From contig NZ_JARUMJ010000001.1 of the NCBI RefSeq assembly GCF_036898465.1, positions 7,130,001-7,194,000 on the forward strand: DNA of 64,000 bases, in the 5' to 3' direction. The DNA is from Streptomyces sp. B21-105. Lineage in GTDB: Bacteria; Actinomycetota; Actinomycetes; Streptomycetales; Streptomycetaceae. Below are positions 34,623 to 43,695 of this stretch, piece after piece. A model generated the notes under the pieces. The model was given only the letters and a program-made list of their open reading frames with translations. It was not told the origin of the DNA and did not search any database. The translations under genes and the position numbers were made by a program. Every line of letters starts with the position of its first letter. The first letter of the stretch is position 1.

Positions 34623-35893
34623 GCCTTGATCAGTTCGGCGTCGCGCAGGGCGTCCGCCGCCGCGGCGACCGTGTCGAACGGCAGCCCGGACCGCTCGGCG
34701 ACGTCCAGCAGACTGTGCTCGCCGTCGGAGAGGCTGAGCACCCACAACATGGCCAGCTGCGCCTCCTTCGCGTCGCTGCGGCCGCCGAGCGAGTCGTACA
34801 GCCCGCGCCGGCCCAGCTGCGGCTCGCCGTAGGGGCTGAGGTTGACGTACCGCCGGTTGCGGTCGAGGACGGCGAACGCCTCACGGCAGACGGCGAGGGT
34901 GTCCGCCATCGCCTCCGGGGTGACGAAGCCGGGGTCGTCCGCCGAGGTGTGGTACTCGGGATACCCGGCGTACGGGGTCCGGCTGAGCGAGCCCACGGCG
35001 AGGTCGAACCCCGGCGAGCAGTACTGCCGCTCGTCGTAGCCGTAGGGAGTGAACTCCTTGATGTCGTGCGGGCGTTCGGAGGCCGTCAGGACATGGCGCA
35101 GCACCCGGTCGATCTCCGCGTCGCCGCGCCTGCTCTGCTTGTACGTCAGCCGGCCCCGGTCGCCGGCGCAGGCCAGCACCAGCCCGTGCTTGACCCGCTC
35201 GACCCGTTCCGCGTTGCGGGCCAGCCAGGTGATCGCCCCGATCGTGCCGGGCGCGTAGATGAACCGGTAGGTGTAGTGCGGCGTTTGCTCCGCGAGCGAC
35301 CGGGCCAGGAACGTCGCCACCGCGATGCCGGCCAGGTTGTCGTTGGCCAGCGACGGGTGGCAGACATGGCAGGAGACGATCACCTCGTCGGCGACCTGCC
35401 CGGGGACCACGTGCTCGGCGTAGGTGAGATGGCCGTCGGCGAGCGTCGCGTCGACGCACACCTCGTACTCGCCGTCCGGCATCGCGTCCAGGGTCTCCTG
35501 GGCCAGGCAGAACCCCCACTGCGGCTGGTAGTAGCTGGTGCGGTACGGCACCCAGGACGGGTGGTCCGGCAGGGTGTGCAGATGTCCGCGCAGCTCGGCG
35601 AGCGGCATCCGCGCCGACACCGGCACGCTGTAGCCGAGCACGTGCAGGCTGGACGCGGCGAAGTCGACGACGCGTTTCCCGGCGGCGTCGGCGATGTACG
35701 CGTCCTTGATGTTCCACTCCTGCGGCACCGTCCAGTCGAGCACCCGGGTCCCCGTCGGCACCTCGTGCACCTGGAGCGGGACGTACTCGCCGACGATGTC
35801 CAGGGTGGCGCGCACCCCGTCGCCGGTGATGCTCCGGCACAGCGGGTACAGCCGCTCCACCAGGGCGTGCATCTCCTGGCCGGTCACGGTCAC
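34619..35893 (-). CDS. DUF4910/DUF2172 protein (M28-peptidase-like) with C-terminal winged helix
   Basis: A 424-residue protein with the pattern of the DUF2172/DUF4910 family: LYPLCRSITGDGVRATLDIV near the start, TGTRVLDWTVPQEWNI, HTLPDHPSW, SCHVCHPSLANDNLAGI (metal-site-like His and Asp), and EYHTSADDPGF. The last 60 residues fit a winged-helix module. The fold is that of zinc aminopeptidases, but these proteins occur in sugar loci and no reaction is established. GTG 35893 overlaps the epimerase stop; a second GTG two codons later is possible. Confidence 0.85.
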   Translation of the reverse strand: MTVTGQEMHALVERLYPLCRSITGDGVRATLDIVGEYVPLQVHEVPTGTRVLDWTVPQEWNIKDAYIADAAGKRVVDFAASSLHVLGYSVPVSARMPLAELRGHLHTLPDHPSWVPYRTSYYQPQWGFCLAQETLDAMPDGEYEVCVDATLADGHLTYAEHVVPGQVADEVIVSCHVCHPSLANDNLAGIAVATFLARSLAEQTPHYTYRFIYAPGTIGAITWLARNAERVERVKHGLVLACAGDRGRLTYKQSRRGDAEIDRVLRHVLTASERPHDIKEFTPYGYDERQYCSPGFDLAVGSLSRTPYAGYPEYHTSADDPGFVTPEAMADTLAVCREAFAVLDRNRRYVNLSPYGEPQLGRRGLYDSLGGRSDAKEAQLAMLWVLSLSDGEHSLLDVAERSGLPFDTVAAAADALRDAELIKA

Positions 35894-36924
35894 CGGCGCC
35901 ACCGCAGGGTGTCGTCGACGGCGCCGGCGTCGGACGCGGCGCGCAGCACGGCGAGCCGGGTGAAGCGCTGCTCGAATGCCTCCCGGGTCAGCGCGTGCTC
36001 GCGGTAGGCGTCGGCGAGTTCGAGCGCGCCCCGTTTCACCGTCCACTCGCAGTCGAAGCCGGGGATCGCGGCGCGGAACCGGGAGAAGTCCACCCGGTAG
36101 GACCGCGGGTCGGCGCCGTTCTCCCCGGTGATCACCACTTCGGAGCCGGCCACCGCCTCGGCGACCTGGCCGGCGATCTCGGCGACCGTGACGTTGTTGG
36201 TCTCGCTGCCGATGTTGAACGCCCGGTCGTGCACCGCCTCGCGCGGCGCGACCAGCGCGGCCGAGAAGGCGCGGGCGATGTCGGCGGCGTGCACCAGCGG
36301 GCGCCACGGCGTGCCGTCGGACAGCACCCGCACCTCGCCGGACAGCAGGGCGTGCCCCACCAGGTTGTTCAGCACGATGTCGGCGCGCAGCCGGGGCGAG
36401 TACCCGAAGGCGGTGGCGTTGCGCATGTACACCGGGGTGAAGTCGCCGTCGGCGAGCGCGTGCAGGTCGTCCTCGACCCGCACCTTGGACTCCGCGTACG
36501 GCGTGACCGGGCGCAGCGGGGCGTCCTCGCCGACCAAGTTCGACAAGTCGGGGTCGCCGGCGGCGCCGTACACCGAGCAGGTCGACGCGTACAGGAAGCG
36601 CCGCACCCCGGCCTCCCGGGCGAGCCGGGCCAGCCGCACGGACGCGTGGTGGTTGATGTCGTAGGTGAGCTCCGGCGCCAGCGATCCCAGCGGGTCGTTG
36701 GACAGGGCGGCCAGGTGGATCACGGCGTCCACCCCGGCCACGTGCTCGGCGGTGACGTCGCGCAGGTCCACCCGGTGCCCCGGCGGGTCCGCGGGCGCCG
36801 GGCCGAGGACGCAGTCGGCGAACAGGCCGGCGTCCAGGCCGACGACCTCGTGCCCGGCGGCCGCGAGGACCGGGGCCATGACGGTCCCCAGGTAGCCCTG
36901 GTGTCCGGTCAGCAGTACGCGCAT
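35890..36924 (-). CDS. NAD-dependent sugar epimerase/dehydratase (extended SDR)
   Basis: A 344-residue extended short-chain dehydrogenase: GHQGYLG at 7-13 binds NAD, STCSVYG near 117-123 supplies the catalytic Ser/Thr, and YAESK near 144-148 supplies Tyr and Lys. It acts on a nucleotide sugar as epimerase, dehydratase or reductase. Its place between the deacetylase and DUF4910 genes puts it in an unusual sugar pathway. ATG 36924 lies three bases beyond the stop of the preceding gene. Confidence 0.88.
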   Translation of the reverse strand: MRVLLTGHQGYLGTVMAPVLAAAGHEVVGLDAGLFADCVLGPAPADPPGHRVDLRDVTAEHVAGVDAVIHLAALSNDPLGSLAPELTYDINHHASVRLARLAREAGVRRFLYASTCSVYGAAGDPDLSNLVGEDAPLRPVTPYAESKVRVEDDLHALADGDFTPVYMRNATAFGYSPRLRADIVLNNLVGHALLSGEVRVLSDGTPWRPLVHAADIARAFSAALVAPREAVHDRAFNIGSETNNVTVAEIAGQVAEAVAGSEVVITGENGADPRSYRVDFSRFRAAIPGFDCEWTVKRGALELADAYREHALTREAFEQRFTRLAVLRAASDAGAVDDTLRWRR

Positions 36925-36927
36925 GGT

Positions 36928-37575
36928 TCAACCCCCCAGGTTGAGCGTGAGTTTGGTGACGGCGAACGCCTCGGCGTATCGCTCGTGGCATTCGATGCCG
37001 CGGATCCGGGCGAGGCCGAGGAAGGCCTCCCGGTCGTACCAGGGCCGGTGCCGCTGCGAGGGGTAGTGCTCCTGCAGCAGCCGCACCTTCTCCTCGGCGA
37101 TCTGCGGCGACAGCGGCTGGTACCCGGACGGCCGGCCGAGGTCGCCGTCCCACTTGACGATCTCGTAGCCGAGCACGAGGTGGTCGCGGAACGCGGTGCG
37201 CATCAGCTTCGCCAGACCGCGGTGGTCCTGGTGCGCGTCGTCGGTGCGCGGGGCGAGGACGAGATCCGGTTCGGTCTGCCCGCGCAGCTCCTCGACGGCG
37301 TCCTTCGCCTCGCCCCAGTGCGACGGCAGCCGGCCGTCCGGCAGCTTGAGCACGGTCAGCCGCAGATCGGCGCCCGGGCAGAAGGCGGCGAGCGCGGCCC
37401 GCTCCTCCTGCTCGCGCTCACCGCCGCCACCGGACAGCACCAGCGCGTCGACACGGAGGCCCGGCCGCGCGAGGCACAGCGTCAGCAGGGTGCCGCCCGC
37501 GCCGATGGCGATGTCGTCGCAGTGCGCGCCCACCGCGACGACCCGGTCCAGGCGCCCCGCCCCGAGCCGGATCAC
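36928..37575 (-). CDS. PIG-L/LmbE-family deacetylase
   Basis: A 215-residue zinc hydrolase. AHCDD (His18, Asp20, Asp21) and DDAHQDH (His115, Asp117, His118) are the metal and catalytic motifs of PIG-L N-acetylglucosaminyl deacetylases, so activity is likely. It should remove an N-acetyl or similar acyl group from a sugar precursor. GTG 37575 overlaps the nucleotidyltransferase stop. No signal peptide, so cytoplasmic. Confidence 0.88.
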   Translation of the reverse strand: MIRLGAGRLDRVVAVGAHCDDIAIGAGGTLLTLCLARPGLRVDALVLSGGGGEREQEERAALAAFCPGADLRLTVLKLPDGRLPSHWGEAKDAVEELRGQTEPDLVLAPRTDDAHQDHRGLAKLMRTAFRDHLVLGYEIVKWDGDLGRPSGYQPLSPQIAEEKVRLLQEHYPSQRHRPWYDREAFLGLARIRGIECHERYAEAFAVTKLTLNLGG

Positions 37576-38366
37576 GCGCTCACCCCCGCGCCGTCCCGTT
37601 CCCACACGGCCCACGGACGCTCACCCCGGGCGTACGCCTCGTCGAGCGCGGCCCGCTCCTTCACCGTGTCGGTCGGCTTCCAGAAACCGCGGTGCTGGTG
37701 CGCCACCAGCCGCCCCTGCTTGGCCAGTCGGGCACAGCCGTCGGCCACCAGGTCGCCGCCCTCCGGGATGTGGTCGAAGACCTCCTGACGGAGCACGAAG
37801 TACCCGCCGTTCTCCCACAGCGGCATGTCGCTCACCGCGGTGATGCCCCCGACCAGGCCGTCCTCGCCCAGGTCCACGCAGTGGAACGAGGACTGCGGCG
37901 GCACCACCATCATCGACGCGCCGGCGTCACGCCGGGCGAAGTTGTCGATCATCTCCGGCAGCGGGGCGTCGGTCAGCACGTCCGCGTAGTTGGCGAGGAA
38001 CATCTCGTCGCCGTCCAGGTGGTGCCGCACCCGGCGCAGCCGCTCCCCGATCGGCGACTCGATGCCGGTCTGCGCGAACGTGATCGTCCAGTCCGAGATG
38101 TCGGTGGACAACAGCTCCGTCCGCCCGCCCCTCAGCACGAAGTCGTTGGACGTCGTCTCCTCGTAGTTGAGGAAGAAGTCCTTGATGTGGTGCGCCCCGT
38201 AGCCGAGACACAGGACGAACTCCGTGTGCCCGAAGTGCGCGTAGTAGCGCATGACGTGCCAGATCAGCGGCCGCGGTCCGACCATCGCCATCGGCTTGGG
38301 CACGTCGTCCGCGGCGCCGCTGCGCATCCGCATCCCGTAACCGCCGCAGAACAGAACGACCTTCAT
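37572..38366 (-). CDS. Sugar-1-phosphate nucleotidyltransferase (RfbF-like)
   Basis: A 264-residue nucleotidyltransferase. GGYGMRM at 8-14 and PKPMAMVG form the nucleotide site; PLIWHVMRYYAHFGHTEF and CLGYGAHHIKDFF resemble glucose-1-phosphate cytidylyltransferases more than RmlA. It probably makes a CDP- or related sugar. No CDP-glucose 4,6-dehydratase is recognised nearby. ATG 38366 overlaps the methyltransferase stop. Confidence 0.85.
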   Translation of the reverse strand: MKVVLFCGGYGMRMRSGAADDVPKPMAMVGPRPLIWHVMRYYAHFGHTEFVLCLGYGAHHIKDFFLNYEETTSNDFVLRGGRTELLSTDISDWTITFAQTGIESPIGERLRRVRHHLDGDEMFLANYADVLTDAPLPEMIDNFARRDAGASMMVVPPQSSFHCVDLGEDGLVGGITAVSDMPLWENGGYFVLRQEVFDHIPEGGDLVADGCARLAKQGRLVAHQHRGFWKPTDTVKERAALDEAYARGERPWAVWERDGAGVSA

Positions 38367-39607
38367 CGCTTGACCTCGACAATGCTCAGTTCCGGTATGG
38401 GAAAGACCAGCCGCCCGCCCCACTCGTGCACGAACGACAGCTGCTCGACGAGTTCGGCGCGCAGGTTCCACGGGAGGACGAGGACGTAGTCCGGCCTGTC
38501 GGCGGCGATCTGCTCGGGCGCCAGGACCGGAATACGCGTGCCCGGGGTGAACCTGCCGTGCTTGTAGGGGTTGCGGTCCACCGTGTAGGGCAGCAGGTCG
38601 GGCCGGATGCCGCAGTGGTTGAGCAGGGTGTTGCCCTTGCCCGGGGCGCCGTAGCCGACGACCGTCTCACCGCGCTCGGCCGCCTCGATGAGGAACCGCA
38701 GCAGGTCCCGGCGCACCTTGGCCACCCGGGCGGAGAACTCGGTGTACCCGGACAGCTCCTGCAGCCCGGCCGCCTTCTCCCGGTCCAGCACCTCGGCCAC
38801 CCGCCGGCTCGGCTCGCCGGCCACCTCGGACGGCCGGGCCCACAGCCGGATCGAGCCGCCGTGCGTCGGCAGCAACTCGACGTCCACCAGCGCGAGTCCG
38901 CCGCTCGCCAGCGCCCGGATCGCGGACGCCACCGTGTAGTACTGGAAATGCTCGTGGTAGATCGTGTCGTACTGGTTCTCCTCGATCAGCGTCAGCAGGT
39001 GCTGCACCTCGATCGAGACCCAGCCGTCGTCGGCGACCAGCGAACGCAGCCCCCGGGTGAACCCGACCACGTCCGGGATGTGCGCGTACACGTTGTTCGC
39101 CACCACCAGATCCGCCGGGCCGTGCTCGGCACGCACCGCCGCACCGGTCTGCGGGCTCAGGAACTCCGTGAGCGTGGGAACCCCCGCGTCCCGCGCGGCG
39201 GCGCCGACGTTCACCGACGGCTCGATGCCGAGGCAGCGGATCCCCCGCTCCACCACATGCCTCAGCAGATACCCGTCGTTGCTCGCGACCTCGACCACGA
39301 AGGCGTCGGAGCCTTCGGCGGCGATCCCCACCCGCTCCACGGCGTCCGCGACGAACGTGCGCGCGTGCTCCACCCAGGACGTCGAGAACGAGGAGAAGTA
39401 CGCGTACTCCTTGAACGTCTCCTCCGGCGTGATCAGCGGCGGGATCTGCGCGAGCCAGCAGTCGGTGCACACCCGCAGATGCAGCGGGTACGCCGGCTCC
39501 GGATCGTCCAGCCGGTCCGCGGCGAGAAAACTCTCGCACGGCGGGGTCGCCCCCAGATCGACGACGCTCGCCAGCGCCGCCGAGCCGCAGAGTCGGCATC
39601 GTGTCAT
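38363..39607 (-). CDS. NDP-hexose C-methyltransferase
   Basis: A 414-residue three-part methyltransferase. An N-terminal zinc site (Cys4, Cys7, Cys47, Cys50), a SAM domain with VEVASNDGYLL near 106-116, and a C-terminal Rossmann-like domain (GYGAPGKGNTLLN) match TylC3/TcaB9-type sugar C-methyltransferases, which methylate C3 of 4-keto sugars to give branched sugars. DTIYHEHFQYYT carries the catalytic Tyr/His region. ATG 39607 overlaps the stop of the frameshifted glycosyltransferase. Confidence 0.9.
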   Translation of the reverse strand: MTRCRLCGSAALASVVDLGATPPCESFLAADRLDDPEPAYPLHLRVCTDCWLAQIPPLITPEETFKEYAYFSSFSTSWVEHARTFVADAVERVGIAAEGSDAFVVEVASNDGYLLRHVVERGIRCLGIEPSVNVGAAARDAGVPTLTEFLSPQTGAAVRAEHGPADLVVANNVYAHIPDVVGFTRGLRSLVADDGWVSIEVQHLLTLIEENQYDTIYHEHFQYYTVASAIRALASGGLALVDVELLPTHGGSIRLWARPSEVAGEPSRRVAEVLDREKAAGLQELSGYTEFSARVAKVRRDLLRFLIEAAERGETVVGYGAPGKGNTLLNHCGIRPDLLPYTVDRNPYKHGRFTPGTRIPVLAPEQIAADRPDYVLVLPWNLRAELVEQLSFVHEWGGRLVFPIPELSIVEVKR

Positions 39608-40811
39608 TTACTGCCCCCCATTGATTCGGTCCGACCCGCGATCGCGGTGCGGTACCCCTCCACCAGGCGCTCCAGGCCGACGGCCGGACTGAAGCCCTGC
39701 TCGTAACGGAGCCGGGCCGCCCGGCCCATCTCCCGGTTGAGCGCCGGATCGGCCGTGATCCGGCGCAGCGCGGACGCGAGCGAGGCCGCCTCGCCCGGCC
39801 GGTGCAGCAGCCCGGTCACCTGCTCCTCGACGAGTTCGACGAACGCTCCGTGCCCGGCGGCGACGACCGGCACCCCGGCCGCCATCGCCTCCACCGCCAC
39901 CAGGCCGAACGCCTCCAGCCACGTGGACGGAACCACCACGGCCACCGACCGGGCGATGGCCTTCCGGCACTCCGCCGAGTCGTACAGGCCGACATAGCGC
40001 ACGTCGTCGCGGCCCGCCGCCCAGGCGGCCACCTCCCGCTCCAGCGGCCCCGTGCCCGCGATCACCAGCGGCACGCCCACACCGCCGCCCGCGGCGATCT
40101 CGTCCCAGGCGGCCATGAGCAGCCGCACGCCCTTGGCCTCCGCGAGCCGGCCGAGGTAGAGCAGCTGCTCGCCGTCGCCCACCGGCGATCGTCCGGATCG
40201 GGCACGAAGTTGTGCTTCACCGCCAGCCGTTCGGCCGGCATGCCGGCACGCGCCAGGACGTCGCGCTGCGCCGCGGAGATGCAGAAGAACCGCTCCACAC
40301 CGGACCACCACCGCCGCCGGTTCACGGACAGACTGACCGCGAGCGGCACCGTCGCCAGCCGGGAGTTCCGGTAGCAGCCGTGCCGGACGGCGGGCAGCGG
40401 CGTCGACCCGACGCACTCGGTGCACGGCCCGCCGTCCCGCTGCAGCGTGCCGGGCGGACAGACCTGGGTGTAGTTGTGCAGCGTGGCGACGGCCGGCACA
40501 CCGGCGTCCGCGCAGGCCGCCAGCACCGCGGGCGACAGCAGCGGGAAGACGTTGTGGACGTGGACCACGTCCGGCCGTCCGGCGCGCAGCCTCGCGGCGA
40601 GTTCCCTGCGCACCCCCGGGTTCCACGGCACCAGCAGCGGTATCGCCGCCTTGCCGGGCAACGACCGGGCGGCGATGTCGTCGCTGCGCCGCTCGAACAC
40701 CTCCACCCGGTGCCCGGCCCCGCGCAGCAACGCCACCTCCTGGTCGACGACCTTGTTCTCCCCGCTCGGCTGCGCCGAGGCGTAGCGGTTGTGCACCACG
40801 ACGACGTGCAT
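39604..40811 (-). pseudogene. GT4 glycosyltransferase interrupted by a one-base frameshift
   Basis: From ATG 40811 the first frame gives a good GT4 N-terminal lobe (GENKVVDQEVALLRGAGHRV, VVHVHNVFPLLSP, ending FVPDPDDR). Near 40182-40186 the frame fails. The C-terminal lobe continues in another frame from VGDGEQLLYLGRLAEAKG through PSTWLEAFGLVAVEAMAAG to the TGA at 39604. The total length is 1208 nt, one base short of 403 codons. Adding one C in the minus-strand run at GATCGCCGG would give an uninterrupted D-R-P-V-G-D-G join. It is either a sequencing or assembly error, or a real inactivating deletion. If intact it would be a normal 402-residue transferase. Confidence 0.85.
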
Positions 40812-40813
40812 GC

Positions 40814-42148
40814 TCAGGTCACCTCCGAGGTACGGGCCCAGCGCGGGACGGGACGTCGAGGAACTCCGGGCCGAGAGTCTTCGGGCCGAGAGTCTTCGGG
40901 CGGAGAGTCTTCGGGCCGGGAGACGTCGGGCCTCGACGGGGGAGCGGGTTCGGCGGGCGCCGCCAGCAGCGAGGCGGCCAGGGCCAGATGCAGCAGATAC
41001 GGCGAGGCGTCGCCGAGACCGGCCTCGGTGTACGAGGCGATCGCGCAGTAGCTGATCAGGAAGATCGCGCAGGCTCTCGACAGCGACGGCGGCCGCAGCA
41101 ACGCGACGCCGCCCAGCACGACGATGATCGTCGCCACCAGCACGATGCCGGTCACACCCTGCTCGTTGTAGACGGCCAGCCAGCTGTTGTCGATCGGCAG
41201 CCCGCCGAACGACTTGTCGCCCAGACCCGTGCCGAACACGTGCTCCGTGGCCGTCCGGGGCGCCGCCAGCAGCGCGTGCCACACCTTCGCCCGGCCGGTG
41301 AGACTGGCGAAGTTCTGCTGGCTCTGCCCGCGCAGGAACCACGCCTGGAGCGCCGAGCTGAACCCCACCGCGGCCACCGCGGCGCACAGCACCGCCCACG
41401 AGAAGAGCCGGCGCGCGGCGGCGCTGGTCAGCACGAGGGAGGCGATCGCCAGCACCAGAGCGACGATCAGGCCGAGCGTCGCCGTGCGGGTGTGGGTCAG
41501 CGCGAGCAGGGCGAGGGAGGGCACGATGATCAGCGCCGCGCTGGTCCGGTCGGTGCGGCGGCCCAGCAGAAGCAGCGCGGTGAGCCCGGTGATCACCGCG
41601 GCGTACTGTCCGATCTGCGGCGGGGTGAGCGGCCACAACGCTCCCACCAGCCGCCCGCCGTAGAGGTCGGGCAGGGCGGCGCCCGGCGAGACGACCAGGC
41701 CGGCGGCCACCGTCCCGAGCACCGCGAAGTACATCCGGATGTGATGCCGGACGAACGTCGGGCCGCCGTCCCACCAGCGGCTGAGCAGCCACAACGTGCC
41801 GACGAAGAGAGCCAGCCGGGCGCACCGGAACAGCGCGCCGAACCCGGCCCCCTGGTTCACGCTGGCGATCAGGCTCGGCACCAGCAGCAGGGTGAGCAGG
41901 AACACGTAGGCGCTGGCCCGGATCCGCACCCGGGGGTTGACCAGGAGCGCCAGCGCGAACGCGGCGACCAGCGCGCCCATGGTGACCATCTGGATGAGGG
42001 AGCGGGGCAGCGGGACGATGGTCCTCGCCCCGGCGGAGCCGAGGGTGTTGAGGACGAGCAGCCCCCAGACCGCCCCGACGATCTTCGACGTGCGGTCGGT
42101 GGTGCCGGTGTGGTCGGTGCGGTCGGTGCGGGTGTCCGCGGGTCTCAT
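40814..42148 (-). CDS. O-antigen ligase/Wzy-like polymerase
   Basis: A 444-residue membrane protein with about ten to twelve helices and a large outer loop (about residues 265-320: SLTGRAKVWHALLAAP, GTGLGDKSFGG). This matches the Wzy_C/WaaL pattern of polymerases and ligases. In a Wzx-type locus it is the best candidate for the repeat-unit polymerase. The C-terminal tail is a 15-nt repeat-coded R-P-E-D-S array. ATG 42148 follows the upstream stop by one base; GTG 42157 is an alternative. Confidence 0.85.
   Translation of the reverse strand: MRPADTRTDRTDHTGTTDRTSKIVGAVWGLLVLNTLGSAGARTIVPLPRSLIQMVTMGALVAAFALALLVNPRVRIRASAYVFLLTLLLVPSLIASVNQGAGFGALFRCARLALFVGTLWLLSRWWDGGPTFVRHHIRMYFAVLGTVAAGLVVSPGAALPDLYGGRLVGALWPLTPPQIGQYAAVITGLTALLLLGRRTDRTSAALIIVPSLALLALTHTRTATLGLIVALVLAIASLVLTSAAARRLFSWAVLCAAVAAVGFSSALQAWFLRGQSQQNFASLTGRAKVWHALLAAPRTATEHVFGTGLGDKSFGGLPIDNSWLAVYNEQGVTGIVLVATIIVVLGGVALLRPPSLSRACAIFLISYCAIASYTEAGLGDASPYLLHLALAASLLAAPAEPAPPSRPDVSRPEDSPPEDSRPEDSRPGVPRRPVPRWARTSEVT
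40873..40932 (-). repeat. 15-nt tandem repeat coding the polymerase C-terminus
   Basis: Four copies of GAGAGTCTTCGGGCC (with variants) encode a five-residue R-P-E-D-S repeat at the end of the polymerase. Confidence 0.75.
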
Positions 42149-42149
42149 C

Positions 42150-43679
42150 TCAATCACCGTCCCCGGCGCGGAAGGCGCTGCCCGCGTCCTGCCGGTACGG
42201 CGTGCCCCGCCACTGCTTGACGCCGACCGTCCGGCTCGCGTCGTGCACGACGAAGGTCCACGGTCCGACGTAGACGTTGTCGTGCCAGCGGTTGTGCTGC
42301 CCGCCGGTGATCGCCTCGGCCACCCGCTCGCCCTGGTACGGCGACCAGTCCGGGTACGTGCCGTAGTTGGACAGCACCGCCATATGGCCGCACCTCGCCG
42401 TGCAGCCCACGACGGACTTGTCCAGCACGAAGCGGTTTTCGTGGATGTCCACCCGCTGTGTCTTCCACCGGCAGTCGGAGTACAGCGGCGCCTCGGCGAT
42501 CGCCGGCCGCACGCAGCGGCCGGTGTCCTTCACCAGCAACGTGCAGTCACCGGACGACGTGTTGGCCGGGCTGTTGCAGAACCGGTCGGCGTTCTCCCAC
42601 AGGGTGATCCCGGACCAGTTGTTCTCCAGCACGTTGCGGTAGACCTCGATCTTGTCCGTGCGGGCCCGGATCCGCGGTTCGCCCCCCGACTCGGAGAGGT
42701 AGACCGTCGCGAACGGGAACGTGTCGCCGCCGGCCGCGGAGGCCCGGCCGTCGACCCAGTCGTTGCGCCGGATCGTGTTGTTCCGTACGACCGCGTTGTA
42801 ACTGATCTCGTAGATCAGCGCGGCGCCGGCGTTGTCCTCGATCAGGTTGCCCTCGATGAGGAAGTCGTTGTTGTTGGTGTCCGCCCACAGCCCGGTCCCG
42901 TGGTTGCCGTGCACCCAGTTGCCGCGTACGTCCGCGCCGTTCACGGCCCAGAACTTGACGCCCCCGCTGCAGCCGCACTGCGGCCGTTGCCGCTCCCAGT
43001 CGTCCGTGTTGTTGCCCGTGATCTCGTTGCCCTCGACCACCAGGCCGCTGAGGTCGCCGTCCTTGTACGCGTTCATCCCGTACTGGCCGTTGTCGCGCAG
43101 ACAGCTCGCGCGGACCTGCTGGCGGGCCCCGGCCATCAGCCCGGCCCCGGAGTTGTCCCGGATCATGGCGTGCTCGATCACCCATCCGTCGGCCGAGTCG
43201 TGGTTGACCACGCCCTCGTCACGGGGCGCGACGAAGCCCCGCACGGTCAGGTGCCGGATGGTGACGTCGGGGGCGGCGCCGCCGAACGCGTAGTGGTTGC
43301 TCTCGCGGCCGTCGAGCACCGCGCCCGGCGCGCCGACGTAGACGTTCCCCTCCTTGGGGATCACCTGGTCGTAGCGGTCCGTCAGGAGCGTGTGCCTGCC
43401 CGGCCGCAGCCAGAACGTGGTGTGCGGGGGACTGCTCCCGGTCTTCGCGGCCAGGTCGCCGGGGACCGCCGGGTCGACCGTCACCGCGCCCGCCGGCGCC
43501 TTCGCCGGCCCGGCGGCCGGCTTGGCGCACACGCGGGCGACGGACGTCGGGGGCTTGGAGGGCGCGGTCGTCGGTCTCGGCGTCGCGTCCGTCGTGCCGC
43601 CGTCACAGCCGGTCGCCGCCAGCAGAGCCACCGCCAGCGCTGCCGCAGGCAGCGCCCGGCGCCGCCACATGATCCCCAC
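42150..43679 (-). CDS. Right-handed beta-helix lipoprotein
   Basis: A 509-residue lipoprotein. The signal ends in a lipobox at Cys25 (LAATGC), then a Thr/Pro-rich spacer. From about residue 95 to 470 regular repeats of the type VRNNTIRR, IEGNLIEDN and VDIHENRFV form a parallel beta-helix (NosD/pectate-lyase-like). It is exported and anchored on the outer face. Such folds lyse, epimerise or bind polysaccharide; no catalytic residue can be assigned. GTG 43679 has GGAGG four bases upstream, better than ATG 43670. Confidence 0.82.
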   Translation of the reverse strand: MGIMWRRRALPAAALAVALLAATGCDGGTTDATPRPTTAPSKPPTSVARVCAKPAAGPAKAPAGAVTVDPAVPGDLAAKTGSSPPHTTFWLRPGRHTLLTDRYDQVIPKEGNVYVGAPGAVLDGRESNHYAFGGAAPDVTIRHLTVRGFVAPRDEGVVNHDSADGWVIEHAMIRDNSGAGLMAGARQQVRASCLRDNGQYGMNAYKDGDLSGLVVEGNEITGNNTDDWERQRPQCGCSGGVKFWAVNGADVRGNWVHGNHGTGLWADTNNNDFLIEGNLIEDNAGAALIYEISYNAVVRNNTIRRNDWVDGRASAAGGDTFPFATVYLSESGGEPRIRARTDKIEVYRNVLENNWSGITLWENADRFCNSPANTSSGDCTLLVKDTGRCVRPAIAEAPLYSDCRWKTQRVDIHENRFVLDKSVVGCTARCGHMAVLSNYGTYPDWSPYQGERVAEAITGGQHNRWHDNVYVGPWTFVVHDASRTVGVKQWRGTPYRQDAGSAFRAGDGD

Positions 43680-43695
43680 GCGCCCTCCCCCTTCC

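Noticed and set aside
40150..40220. Programmed ribosomal frameshift in the GT4 gene
   Set aside because: No slippery heptamer or following pseudoknot is evident, and a single-base deletion or sequence error explains the data more simply.
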